A DNA stretch of 64,000 nucleotides. It comes from Microglena sp. YARC (Eukaryota; Chlorophyta; Chlorophyceae; Chlamydomonadales; Chlamydomonadaceae). Below, one piece after another: positions 60,501-63,639 of the stretch (positions are counted from its first letter, which is position 1; every line of letters begins with the position of its first letter). The translations under genes and the position numbers were made by a program. The stretch covers positions 45,573,565-45,637,564 of the forward strand of contig CM039465.1 in NCBI GenBank assembly GCA_022414725.1. Direction: 5' to 3'. The notes under the pieces are model-generated. The model saw nothing but the letters and a program-made list of their open reading frames with translations, made no database searches and was not told the DNA's origin.

Positions 60501-62216
60501 CCCCCCTCCCACCTCCTGCCACCTGCCACCTCCTGCCCCCCTCCCACCTCCTGCCTCCCTCCCACCTCCTGCCACCTTCCACCACCTGCCCCCCTCCCAC
60601 CTCCTACCCCCTCCCACCTTCTGCCCCCCTCCCACCTTCTGCCACCTCCCACCTCCTGCCCCCCTCCACCTCCTGCCCACCTCCCACTTCCTGCCCCCCT
60701 CCCCCCTCCTGCCCCCCTTCCACCTCTTGCCCCCCTCCCACCTCCTGCCTCCCTCCGACTCTGTACCTCCCCCCTCCTGCCCCCCTCCTACCTCCTCCCA
60801 CCTACCCCATGCCTCCCACCTCCTACCTCATGCCTCCAACCTCCATCCTCTTACTTTAACTTGAACTTGGTCACATGGCTCCAGCCAGCAAATTGGCCGC
60901 TCTCTGTCTATGGCAGTAAAATAAGTACCAGGAGAACGTAATTGTTATCATCATCATCATCAACATCATCAAGGCAATCAAAATCTAAGCATTATTACCA
61001 AACGAGTACTGTGCTGTGGATGCTCCAGACTTGATCAAGGCTGGTGAAAAGGAGGATGGCAAGGTCATGGCTGCATCTGAGAAGCCTGCAGTAACTGTGG
61101 TCGACACGATTGGAGCTGAGGGCTCGGGTCCATTGCTGGTATCTTACTCTGCAGTTGCACCAGTACCTGTGTCTGCTGTTGAGGCTCCTTCTGTCTCCAC
61201 CTCTATTCCAGGTAAGCTTGAAGTGTGAATCTCAACTTTATTTTATATATTTACTGGTTGGACATATTGCTGTTCAGGCTCCTTCTGTCCACCTCTATTC
61301 CAGGTAAACTTGAAGTGTGAATCTAAACTTAGATTTATATATTTACTGGTTGGACAAATTGCTGTCCAGGCTAGTTCTGTCTCCACCTACCCTCAGGTGA
61401 TTTCGCCCTGTGGTACCAGATCTCACGGTTGAAGATCATCTGTTGGTTGTGATTGTGGCCTGTGGTTAACATGAGGAGGGATAAATTAACGATGTCTGTT
61501 TCAACACTAAGCTTTACTCATACTATCTGTTCAGGCTTGGCGGTTGGCCCCAGTGCAAGATAACTGGCTGGCTCCCTCAACCCCGCGCGTATTAAGGCGC
61601 GCCATTTATGTAAGATACTTCATCTGCCCAGGTCCTCCAAGCGTTGCAGCACTGGACCCTGCTGCTGGGTCAATCCCAGCCTGCACCAGCAGCAGCTCCC
61701 CACCCACATGCATGCATGTACCTCTGCATGCTCACGCCTTCACACTGAACACTAAACTGTCAACTTGCAGCAACTCCTCTCCCCCCAGCTCACATCCCAT
61801 TTCACCCTCCCCACCCCCATCCCACCCAACACTTAGCTTCACCCCACCCCTCCCCACCCCACCCAACACTCTTCCCCCACCCCTCCCCTCCCCACCCAAC
61901 ACTCTTCACCCCTTCCCACCCCACCCAACTCTAGACTTAACCCTTACCATCTTCTCAGGCCCTCCAAGCGTTGCGGTACCGGTCCCTGCTTCCAGGCCCT
62001 CCCTCCAGGGAGATGGAAGTGTGTCTACCTATGTTGGAGCTCCGGTTGCAGCCAAAGCTACCAAGCGCACCAAGAGCGGCTCTGCCTCGGACTTTCCCCC
62101 CGCTGGCTTGCTCCTAGCCACCCTTGTCGGAGCTCGGGTTGTGAACCTCATGAGGAGGCAGGTGTCCAGGAGAAAGGCAACCAAAGAGGTAGCACCTGAG
62201 TCAACCCCGGATGCAG
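25081..62216 (+). CDS. giant Ala/Lys-rich multi-segment protein gene (gene span, 18 exons seen)
   Basis: I do not recognise the family. Eighteen plus-strand exons with AG/GT borders splice into one open frame of 20,086 nt (about 6,695 codons), still open at the last recognised exon. The product alternates long Ala/Lys/Glu/Asp rods, built from AAEKAAKEAADKA-like heptad or undecad repeats predicted to be helical, with Ser/Pro/Thr-rich linkers and about 20 hydrophobic stretches of 15-22 residues. Many stretches begin with PPG or SPG and end in Arg/Lys. Three pairs or triplets of exons or blocks are internal duplications. Rods resemble LEA or filament-like sequences by composition only. It could be a membrane-tethered structural protein; that is inference. 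Two or more neighbouring genes cannot be excluded, but phase continuity at every junction argues for one. Confidence 0.6.
26640..27512. other. intron with foldback element and (CAAC)n
   Basis: It contains the foldback element at 26755-27085, interrupted by a (CCAA)n/CAATCAACC microsatellite with three copies of GTGCACCTTGAATCTGACAC (26840-26985). A fragment like the SINE-linked segment (TGATGAACTAAACAGCAAACAATC) lies at 27417-27460. No exon is seen. Confidence 0.75.
26755..27085. mobile_element. expanded foldback element copy
   Basis: The inverted ends AGCAGCTTCTTGGCAGCTCC and GGGAGCTGCCTAGAAGCTGC flank a core in which the GTGCACCTTGAATCTGACAC segment is tandemly tripled by CAAC repeats. This makes it the longest copy in the window. 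Confidence 0.82.
27513..27665 (+). CDS. giant gene, exon 2
   Basis: Phase 1-1, 153 nt, after CTTGGCAG and before GTGAGTTG. It reads GTASTEPPSAEALSMSG, then an Ala/Arg/Glu helix ending ERAAKAAAAQ. Its 3' end is copied at 27826-27910 and 28049-28094 with intact donors. Confidence 0.82.
27666..27835. repeat. tandem repeat of about 53 bp starting at a donor
   Basis: GTGAGTTGTGTAATGATGCC then AACTGGGTGAATTGTGATGCC and AAATGG recur three times, beginning exactly at the exon 2 donor. Each unit carries a fresh GTGAGT. Confidence 0.9.
27826..28100 (+). pseudogene. two copies of the exon 2 donor edge
   Basis: GAAAGGGCTTCCAAAGAAGA to GCTGCTCGAAGTGAGT (27826-27910) and AAAGAAGACAGGGCAGCCAAG to GCTCAAAGTGAGT (28049-28095) match the end of exon 2 and its donor. 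They are separated by (GGTGGG)n sequence. They could serve as alternative donors or be inert. Confidence 0.85.
28140..28250. repeat. tandem repeat of about 50 bp, three copies
   Basis: CCAGGCTGTACCCACGCACC then CCCTGGTATATTTTTCT recurs at about 28141, 28183 and 28220. It is intronic. Confidence 0.88.
28250..29180. other. intron, mostly unique
   Basis: A copy of the CCTCCAGGGACAGCGTT repeat lies inverted at 28985-29115. No exon-like sequence was found in the rest. Confidence 0.6.
29225..29525. mobile_element. MITE-like AT-rich element, right end GCCGCCCCC
   Basis: AGATCTATATATAT palindromes at 29255-29285 and 29460-29485, and the end ATAGATCAATTTGCCGCCCC at 29499-29518, are the inverted equivalent of the end at 17925. 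The left boundary is unclear. Confidence 0.5.
29520..30150. repeat. minisatellite of about 50 bp
   Basis: GGTATGTACAAAGTATGGTA then TGAATGGCTTTGGTCGGTAT and TTCTTT recurs about 12 times up to the acceptor of the exon at 30166. GGTATGTA resembles a donor, but I found no matching exon edge. The Tyr/Val-rich ORFs on both strands are artefacts. Confidence 0.93.
30166..30882 (+). CDS. giant gene, exon 3 with 108-bp internal repeat
   Basis: After GGCATTGCAG, phase 1. It reads an Arg/Lys/Ala helix, then PLPPFFLTGAVLGTKAV (hydrophobic), then a 36-residue unit (ILAATEQGKGAANDTES...) present four times. Each unit ends at an in-phase GTGCGA donor (30568, 30676, 30784, 30883), so the exon may end at 30567, 30675, 30783 or 30882. 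All four give phase 1 and join the exon at 31729. The rest would then be intronic donor-edge copies. Confidence 0.7.
31100..31275 (+). repeat. dispersed repeat, inverted copy at 41830-42050
   Basis: GGACCGAAGCCAGG, AGTTAGTTGAGACAGTTGGC and GGGGCTCTCGCCCCCATGAA have reverse-complement matches near 41840-42040, including the GGGGGCGGGAGCCCCC hairpin there. Confidence 0.7.
31300..31600. repeat. 24-bp repeat CTAACTAATCGGACAACTAACAAT
   Basis: About twelve variant copies of AACTAATCGGACAACTAACA. It is intronic. Confidence 0.93.
31598..31700 (+). pseudogene. copy of the exon 4 donor edge
   Basis: GCCAAGCCTTGTTTCCACACTTGCAGGTAGGGG resembles 31906-31935 (exon 4 end plus donor) and is followed by the same AGCTGATCAGCACTTAGCTG. 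Unusually, this copy lies upstream of its source. Confidence 0.75.
31729..31929 (+). CDS. giant gene, exon 4
   Basis: Phase 1-1, 201 nt, between CACCTAGCAG and GTAAGGGG. It reads TRMKWLWRRVGRPVLVIST then LGLVQVAST (hydrophobic) and ends TKPSVVSALAG. It is similar in layout to the exon at 46929 (FWRRVGKPAVVVSA) and to the end of the exon at 49538. Confidence 0.8.
31935..32215. repeat. 17-bp repeat CAGCTAAGTGCTGTCCG and AACCCTAAA-rich stretch
   Basis: CTGGTCAGCACTTAGCTGG at the exon 4 donor flank recurs inverted as GCTAAGTGCTGTCCGGCTAAG at 32120-32200. The middle is CCTAAAACC-rich. Confidence 0.8.
32235..32321 (+). CDS. giant gene, exon 5
   Basis: Phase 1-1, 87 nt, after GCGCTTGCAG and before GTGAGCCC. 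It reads MLMPEDKKETKDAAKEAADK then ALKESTKA. A small symmetrical module. Confidence 0.75.
32326..32610. mobile_element. possible insertion with tRNA-like box B
   Basis: CGGAGGATGGTTC (32351) and ACTATCCTCCG are inverted, as are GGCGGCAGGAA and GCCGCC. GGGTTCAACCCTC resembles a Pol III B box, and the segment AGCTTAGTTGGTACAGTACG resembles an A box. A SINE or a structured intronic element is possible; this is low-confidence. Confidence 0.35.
32600..32640 (+). pseudogene. copy of an acceptor edge
   Basis: CTAAAGCAG then GTGATGCTGCTGATCAGGCT resembles CGCCGCAG then GTGATGCTGCAGACAAGTCT of the exon at 33291. It lies upstream of it across the CCCTA array. Confidence 0.65.
32690..33285. repeat. (CCCTA)n/(CCCTG)n pentamer and CCCCACC array
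   Basis: Almost 600 bp of CCCTA, CCCTG and CCCCACC units reach to within a few bases of the acceptor of the exon at 33291. The Pro/Leu-rich ORFs are artefacts. Confidence 0.95.
33291..34049 (+). CDS. giant gene, exon 6: AEKAAKE rod
   Basis: Phase 1-1, 759 nt, after GCCGCAG and before GTGAGGCA. An 84-bp in-frame repeat coding for AAEKAAKEKAAVDAKESADK recurs near 33615-33870. The Ser-rich tail ends SVITSITKGPG. The end is copied at 34168-34190 (CAACCAAGGGCCCAGGGGAGG). Confidence 0.85.
34050..35176. other. intron with copied exon edges
   Basis: It has a donor-edge copy of exon 6 at 34155-34190, acceptor-edge copies of exon 7 at 34515-34560, 34840-34880 and 35020-35065, an (AACACAAACAC)n stretch at 34720-34830 and C/A runs at 34878-34915. 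TTCACATTGAACC recurs in front of the copies. Confidence 0.8.
34515..35075 (+). pseudogene. three copies of the exon 7 acceptor edge
   Basis: CTGCAGATCTCCCACTGCTTG (34536), CCGCAGATCCTCCTGTGCTTG then ATGAGAAAGAG (34845) and the same with GCCAAGAGACC (35027) match CCGCAGATCCTCCTGTGCTTG at 35171. They get closer to the source the nearer they lie to it. Confidence 0.88.
35177..36106 (+). CDS. giant gene, exon 7: Lys/Ala rod
   Basis: Phase 1-1, 930 nt, after TTTTCTCCCGCAG and before GTATGGGT. It has DPPVLDEKEAKRLARKKSDD, then AEKAAKEKASKE rods, a Ser/Ala linker (SLLSSLSTSITQAASG), then ADKAAKVAADKARAADKA repeated about twice (35805-35970). No hydrophobic segment. The C-terminal KSGKDIVPTN is copied in the next intron. 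Confidence 0.85.
36220..36375 (+). pseudogene. copy of the exon 7 donor edge
   Basis: The plus strand reads EKEAETKVARDEAVKLKKKY then GSDIVQQ, matching the exon 7 end SEKEAQDEAAKLNKK and GKDIVPTN, and is followed by ATGTATGGGT as at the true donor. It is either decayed or an alternative exon; the (TTGTC)n array starts right at this point. Confidence 0.75.
36376..36662. repeat. (TTGTC)n and (TCGTC)n pentamer array
   Basis: Uninterrupted TTGTC from 36376, then GTTTGTCTC, then TCGTC, then TTGTC again. It is seeded at the donor-like GTATGGGTCTTG of the copied exon edge. Confidence 0.97.
36800..38311. other. intron with tandem repeats and G-runs
   Basis: A unit of 70-80 bp (GAAGCCTCCCTGAATGATCC then AGGAGGCTCGCCGGTAGCC) recurs at 37185, 37370 and 37605, separated by G-rich runs at 37241-37340 and 37430-37570. 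I see no coding sequence. The (ATC)n array follows. Confidence 0.8.
37765..38180. repeat. (ATC)n array
   Basis: About 400 bp of ATC/ATT triplets, followed by CCCCCC and (CA)n at 38218-38290, up to the acceptor at 38312. The open frame that extends exon 8 leftward as poly-His is an artefact. Confidence 0.96.
38312..41779 (+). CDS. giant gene, exon 8 (1,156 codons)
   Basis: Phase 1-1, after CCCTCACAG and before GTAAGTTG. Near its start (38463-38515) it has LPLPPGLLLSYLALRSL. A long Ala/Lys/Glu rod follows (38560-39490) with a 78-bp in-frame repeat coding AELVKKEQEGKAEAAKAEN-like units at 39130-39430. Next come a Ser/Thr/Pro-rich region (39530-40150), a hydrophobic stretch VTVPVGVLGMLSVLLVEV at 40420-40473 and another rod to 41640. 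It ends EKMKHGETTAQTG. Confidence 0.88.
41830..42050 (-). repeat. dispersed repeat with hairpin and (GACC)n
   Basis: Reverse-complement match to 31100-31275; also holds CCGACTGACCGACCGACCG. The GGGGGCGGGAGCCCCC segment is a short inverted repeat. Confidence 0.72.
42050..42330. repeat. 22-bp repeat TTGAGTCGATCTTGAGTTGAA
   Basis: About a dozen imperfect copies of CTTGAGTCGATCTTGAGTTG, ending about 45 bp before the acceptor at 42375. Confidence 0.92.
42375..45758 (+). CDS. giant gene, exon 9 (1,128 codons)
   Basis: Phase 1-1, after GCTTGTAG and before GTAATAAA. An AADKAAKEA rod covers most of 42400-43890. Five hydrophobic segments follow: FLPPTLLIARVAFARC (43980), RGFALLVGSFHLGRAL (44293), LPPGLILITLLNARSP (44385), PALIFTALELLQLLLD (44668) and IPPGVIISAVALVPVWWLLS (45079). 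The last is preceded by RPTLVSLASGFTGSMKSGAV and KSKDSLQPMMDKVADRLHP, a block repeated in the exon at 47574. A second rod ends it. Confidence 0.88.
45866..46925 (+). mobile_element. cluster of five SINE-like repeat copies with (CATA)n tails
   Basis: Copies start near 45866, 46075, 46255, 46600 and 46745. The shared order is TTCAGTTCATCAATGCTTTT, AGCCCTTCCTATCACGGTTG, GGCAAGTCCCATTAGCCTAT, TTGGCCTACCCCTGGACTGT, then AACATACATACATAC. The tail of the last copy is a (CATA)n run of about 90 bp (46836-46925) that directly abuts the acceptor of exon 10. I see no clear tRNA-like head. Confidence 0.8.
46929..47138 (+). CDS. giant gene, exon 10
   Basis: Phase 1-1, 210 nt, with acceptor CATACATACGCAG (from a repeat tail) and donor GTAAGATA. 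It reads VAPKAGNTGFLVNFWRRVGK then PAVVVSAVVVGHHLL (hydrophobic) and ends LTSQVFLTG. It duplicates the end of exon 11 (FVAKPLIVVSAVG ... PPVFLTG). Confidence 0.82.
47145..47505. mobile_element. ATCATATGAT MITE, interrupted copy
   Basis: The left end GGGATAGGCATATCATCGGA and right end TGATATCATCTTGCCGTTCC flank an insertion that includes the repeat shared with 21195 (GGCGTGAGGTCAATGGGGCC). AATTGCATCATATGATAT and GGCCTAGTCAGACTACCGGC are common with 50058 and 63466 (the latter in the reverse arrangement). Confidence 0.72.
47574..49538 (+). CDS. giant gene, exon 11 (655 codons)
   Basis: Phase 1-1, after TCCTACTTGCAG and before GTGAGATA. It opens EADLAYKKPTAAKAADRAAA. A rod is followed by RPTLVSLASGLTGSMKSGAV and IPPGVIISYVALGRVWWLFS (48136-48195), nearly identical to the block in exon 9. 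A Gly/Ala/Ser linker, more rods, then FVAKPLIVVSAVGVPAYLLS (49380-49440) and PPVFLTG at the end. Confidence 0.88.
49539..50231. other. intron with foldback end and MITE
   Basis: It holds a partial foldback element (GGGGAGCTGCCTAGAAGCTG) at 49888-49920 and an AT-palindromic MITE at 50050-50200. No exon is seen. Confidence 0.75.
50050..50200. mobile_element. ATCATATGAT MITE copy
   Basis: CGGCAGTATGATATTGTATG on the left and ATCATATGGTATGCCGGTCCC on the right are inverted. The core GTCTGACTATGCTAAATTTA then CCATTTATATACAATATC matches 63510-63550. Confidence 0.82.
50232..53516 (+). CDS. giant gene, exon 12 (1,095 codons)
   Basis: Phase 1-1, after TTGTCTGCAG and before GTAAGCAC. It starts EADMAAKRPGNKAALGK. 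A long rod has a 183-bp in-frame tandem duplication (ARAAxKKAAEEASEAAR at 50845-51030 and 51030-51215). Hydrophobic segments: LSPGLVIVPVALLTLRPVRR (51996) and SVSLPILIAGAIGLTHLA (52819). A 12-bp in-frame repeat gives QSIDQSIDQSINQSID (52379). The C-terminus is basic with RRGSSGKATQRRSS. Confidence 0.88.
53517..54760. other. intron with tandem repeats and copied edges
   Basis: (CACACCCA)n copies with GCAGCACTGAGCAC at 53525-53710, a donor-edge copy GGAGAAAAAGGTAAGCC at 53714, TAGGTGCTACTTGTAGCTTA repeats at 53755-54050, a repeated unit TCAGCTACACCAGCTGCATC at 54335-54525 and an acceptor-edge copy of exon 13 at 54650. Confidence 0.82.
54600..54715 (+). pseudogene. copy of the exon 13 acceptor edge
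   Basis: CCCACTTGCAG then AATCCGATTTGGCCTATAAG and CAACCAAGGCTGCAGAT, then a stop, is a copy of 54751-54807. The upstream flank CCATTCACTTGCTTCA is also duplicated. Confidence 0.9.
54761..55014 (+). CDS. giant gene, exon 13
   Basis: Phase 1 in, phase 0 out, 254 nt, after GCCCACTTGCAG and before GTAAGTGC. It reads EADLAYKKPPATKAADRAAA, then an Ala/Lys rod, and ends ISEPPVKLSQRAAKEGKR. It is the duplicate of the start of exon 11 fused to the ISEPPV end module of the following exons. Confidence 0.8.
55235..55560 (+). pseudogene. two copies of the exon 13 donor edge
   Basis: TCTGAGCCACCAGTGAAGCC then TTCTCAAAGGGCAGCCAAGG and AAAGGGTGAGTGCTGGCAAG at 55241-55310 and 55470-55535 match the exon 13 end plus donor. 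The intervening AATCAATGATTGTAGGAAG-type flank (TACAATCATTGATAAACAAT in the given strand) is repeated too. Confidence 0.9.
55850..55935 (-). mobile_element. SINE-like repeat copy (minus orientation)
   Basis: TTACAGTCCAGAGATAGGCC then GGGACTTGCCCAACTGTGAC and AGGAAGGGCTAAAAATAAAA is the reverse of the 46-kb elements. Confidence 0.8.
55962..56657 (+). CDS. giant gene, exon 14 (KASDD module 1)
   Basis: Phase 0-0, 696 nt, after CATATGCAG and before GTGAGTGC. Layout: KASDDSSFPFLASAPVGVLA then AAVLGMQGYKVLFPS (hydrophobic), an Ala/Val/Ser/Asp linker of DAETAADV-like repeats, LVGKTGLTLGVVGLIHILGG (hydrophobic), a KK cluster, then ISEPPVMPSQ. It is the first of three homologous exons. Confidence 0.85.
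56690..57060. repeat. AT-rich tandem repeat of about 60 bp
   Basis: ATAATCATAATATATTGCAT then CCAATATCTTCATACAT-like units recur about seven times. Related units are in the intron at 58265-58450. Confidence 0.85.
57115..57205 (+). mobile_element. SINE-like repeat copy with CATA tail
   Basis: CTATCATGATTGGCCCTTTA, GGCCTACCCCTGGAATGTAA and a (CATA)n tail followed by CGCAGTTGCTCCCAACGCTGG, as in front of exon 10. Confidence 0.78.
57261..58163 (+). CDS. giant gene, exon 15 (KASDD module 2)
   Basis: Phase 0-0, 903 nt, after CATATGCAG and before GTGAGTGC. Same layout as exon 14: APVGVLAAAVLGMQGYKVLF, an Ala/Ser/Thr linker with (GCT)n expansion at 57545-57580, LTLGVVVGLLGILGGAYP, then a rod with a duplicated EKALAAAEKDAAKKRATQQQ unit and the ISEPPV end. 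Confidence 0.87.
58525..58800. mobile_element. two SINE-like copies in opposite orientation
   Basis: A minus-strand copy (TTTCAGTCCAGGGATATGCC, GGGACTTGCCCAACCGTGAC) at 58528-58610 is followed by a plus-strand copy at 58645-58790 that ends in (CATA)n and ACAGTTCCTCCCAAGGCTGG. Confidence 0.78.
58841..60047 (+). CDS. giant gene, exon 16 (KASDD module 3, extended)
   Basis: Phase 0 in, phase 1 out, 1,207 nt, after CATATGCAG and before GTACGTTT. It starts EASDDSSSPLLAVAPVGVLA, has a Glu/Ala/Val-rich linker with a (GCGGC)n-like stretch near 59135, LTLGVVVGLLHILGGAYP, the EKALAAAEKDAAKRRATQQQ rod, then extra helix (DPQKAANKVAATRKAAEEAA) and a Pro/Ser tail. It lacks the ISEPPV end module, and so restores phase 1. 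Confidence 0.87.
60060..60850. repeat. 15-16 bp CCCCCTCCCACCTCCTG array
   Basis: About 50 copies of CTCCCACCTCCTGCCCCC and variants (ACATCCTGCCC, ACCTTCTGCC). It begins soon after the exon 16 donor. Pro/Ser-rich (plus) and Gly-rich (minus) ORFs are artefacts. Confidence 0.96.
61029..61211 (+). CDS. giant gene, exon 17
   Basis: Phase 1-1, 183 nt, from acceptor TGGATGCTCCAG to donor GTAAGCTTG. It reads LIKAGEKEDGKVMAASEKPA then VTVVDTIGAEGSGPLLV and ends VEAPSVSTSIPG. The acceptor is less certain than the others because it has no long pyrimidine tract. Donor-edge copies follow. Confidence 0.68.
61225..61400 (+). pseudogene. two copies of the exon 17 donor edge
   Basis: GTTCAGGCTCCTTCTGTCCACC then TCTATTCCAGGTAAACTTGA (61273-61313) and GTCCAGGCTAGTTCTGTCTCC then CCTCAGGTGATTT (61364-61402) follow the exon with repeated TTTATATATTTACTGGTTGG flanks. 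Confidence 0.88.
61625..61700 (+). pseudogene. copy of the exon 18 acceptor edge
   Basis: CTGCCCAG then GTCCTCCAAGCGTTGCAGCA and CTGGACCCTGC resembles TTCTCAG then GCCCTCCAAGCGTTGCGGTA and CCGGTCCCTGC at 61953. It lies about 330 bp upstream of exon 18. The stretch between is (CCCCACCCAACACT)n-rich. Confidence 0.82.
61790..61945. repeat. CCCCACCCAACACTCTTC repeat
   Basis: C-rich units of 25-35 bp with CACCCAACACT, four copies, in front of the exon 18 acceptor. Confidence 0.85.
61959..62216 (+). CDS. giant gene, exon 18 (last recognised)
   Basis: Phase 1-1, 258 nt, after CTTCTCAG and before GTATGTGT. It reads GPPSVAVPVPASRPSLQGD, TKRTKSGSASDFPPAGLLLA then TLVGARVVNLMRRQVSRRKA (hydrophobic after PPAG, then basic) and ends EVAPESTPDAG. 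Its last 60 bp is amplified downstream. The frame is still open, so further exons should lie beyond 64 kb. Confidence 0.83.
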
Positions 62217-63310
62217 GTATGTGTTGGGTTGTGCTGTGTCGTGTTGTGTCATGTGTCGTTTTGTGTCGTGTCGAGTCCTGGTGTGGTGTGGTGTGGAGTC
62301 CAGCCGAAAGTCCGCCAAAGAGGTAGCACCTGAGTCAACCCCGGATGCAGGTATGTGTTGGGTTGTGTTGGGTTGGGCTGTGTTGAGTTGTGTCGTGTCA
62401 TGTCGTTTTGTGTCGTGTCGAGCCGTGGTGTGGTGTTGCGAAGCTCGTGAGGAGGCAGGTCTCCAGGCGAAAGTCAGCCAAAGAGGTAGCACCTGAGCCA
62501 ACCCCGGATGCAGGTATGTGTTGGGTTGTGTTGGGTTGGGTTGGGCTGTGTTGAGTCGTGTCATGTCGTGTCGTTTTGTGCCGTGTCGAGTCGTGGTGTG
62601 GTGTTGTGAAGCTCATGAGGAGGCAGGTGTCCAGGAGAAAGGCAGCCAAAGAGGTAGCACCTGAGTCAACCCCGGATGCAGGTAGGAGTTGTGGTGAGTT
62701 GTGTTTTGCTGTGTTGTGTTGTGTCGTTTTGTGTTGTGTCGAGTCGTGGTGTGGTGTGGTGTGGTGTCCAGGCGAAAGTCAGCCAAAGAGGTAGCACCTG
62801 AGTCAACCCCGGATGCAGGTAGGAGTTGTGGTGAGTTGTGCTGTGTCATGTTGTGTCATGTCGTGTCGTTTTGTGTCGTGTGGAGTCCTGGTGGGGTGTG
62901 GTGTGGTTTCGAGGAGAAAGTCAGCCAAAGAGGTTGCACCTGAGTCAACCCCGGATGCAGGTATGTAGGGGACGGCAATATGACATTAACAACCAACCAC
63001 CACCAACCACCTACCACCACCAACCACCTACCACCACCTACCACCACCACCAACCACCACCACCAACCACCATCACCAACCACCAACCAAGTCAATCATT
63101 GAGGTAGCACCTGAGTCAATTCCGGATGCAGGTTGGTAAGGATCGGCAATATGACATTAACAACCAACCACCACCAACCACCTACCACCACCTACCACCA
63201 CCACCACCAACCACCCACCACCAACCACCACCACCAACCACCATCACCAACCACCAACCAAGTCAGCCATTGAGGTAGCACCTGAGTCAACCCCGGATGC
63301 AGTTTGGTAG
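62217..63310 (+). repeat. exon 18 donor-edge array, seven copies
   Basis: GGTAGCACCTGAGTCAACCC then CGGATGCAGGTATG occurs in the exon and again near 62320, 62485, 62655, 62795, 62930, 63100 and 63275. The 62-kb copies also include AGGAGGCAGGTGTCCAGGAG or its relic. Spacers are GTGTTGGGTTGTG/GTCGTGTCG runs, changing to (CCACCACCAAC)n from 62985. The 62-kb copies keep the GTATGT or GTAGGA donor; the last two read GGTTGG and GTTTGG. Confidence 0.93.
62980..63262. repeat. (CCACCAACCAC)n microsatellite, two blocks
   Basis: Blocks at 62983-63090 and 63160-63262, each preceded by GGCAATATGACATTAACAAC. Both lie between donor-edge copies. Confidence 0.93.
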
Positions 63311-63344
63311 GGATCGGCAATATGATCGCGGTTGACAATGACCT

Positions 63345-63440
63345 GCAACGCTTAGGGCGACCGTTGGGGGAATCGAACCCCGGACCCTACATCCTTAAAG
63401 CGATTTGGTGTACCTCTAGACCAATTGATTAGCTGAAAGG
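63345..63440 (-). tRNA. tRNA-like sequence, probably pseudogene or SINE head
   Basis: On the minus strand GGTTCGATTCC (63369-63379) is a perfect Pol III B box, and TCAGCTAATCAATTGG (63421-63436) fits an A box about 40 bp upstream. D-loop-like TGGTCTAGAGG follows. The anticodon stem and acceptor ends pair poorly, so a functional tRNA is doubtful. Confidence 0.4.
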
Positions 63441-63461
63441 GGCTTGAACAAGTAGGGATCG

Positions 63462-63630
63462 GTATGTAGGGATCGGCAATATGACATCAAATGATATCAT
63501 ATGATGCCGGCAGTCTGGCTAGGCTAAAGTTACCATTTAAATACAGTATTATATGATGCGATTTGTATGATATCATATGATATCATACTCGCCTTTGGTC
63601 AGTATCATATGATTTGCCGATCCCTACAGG
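63462..63630. mobile_element. ATCATATGAT MITE, complete copy
   Basis: The terminal inverted repeat TAGGGATCGGCAATATGACA (left) pairs with ATCATATGATTTGCCGATCC then CTAC (right). The inside is a long AT-rich palindrome with ATGATATCATATGATATCAT. The core GGCAGTCTGGCTAGGCTAAA is shared with the copies at 47145, 50050 and 63905. This is the best copy for defining the element. Confidence 0.88.
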
Positions 63631-63639
63631 TATGATGTT

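Noticed and set aside
60050..60864. Pro/Ser/Cys-rich extension of exon 16 and Gly-rich minus ORFs
   Set aside because: A GTACGT donor ends exon 16 in the phase needed by exon 17, and what follows is a 15-16 bp C-rich array.
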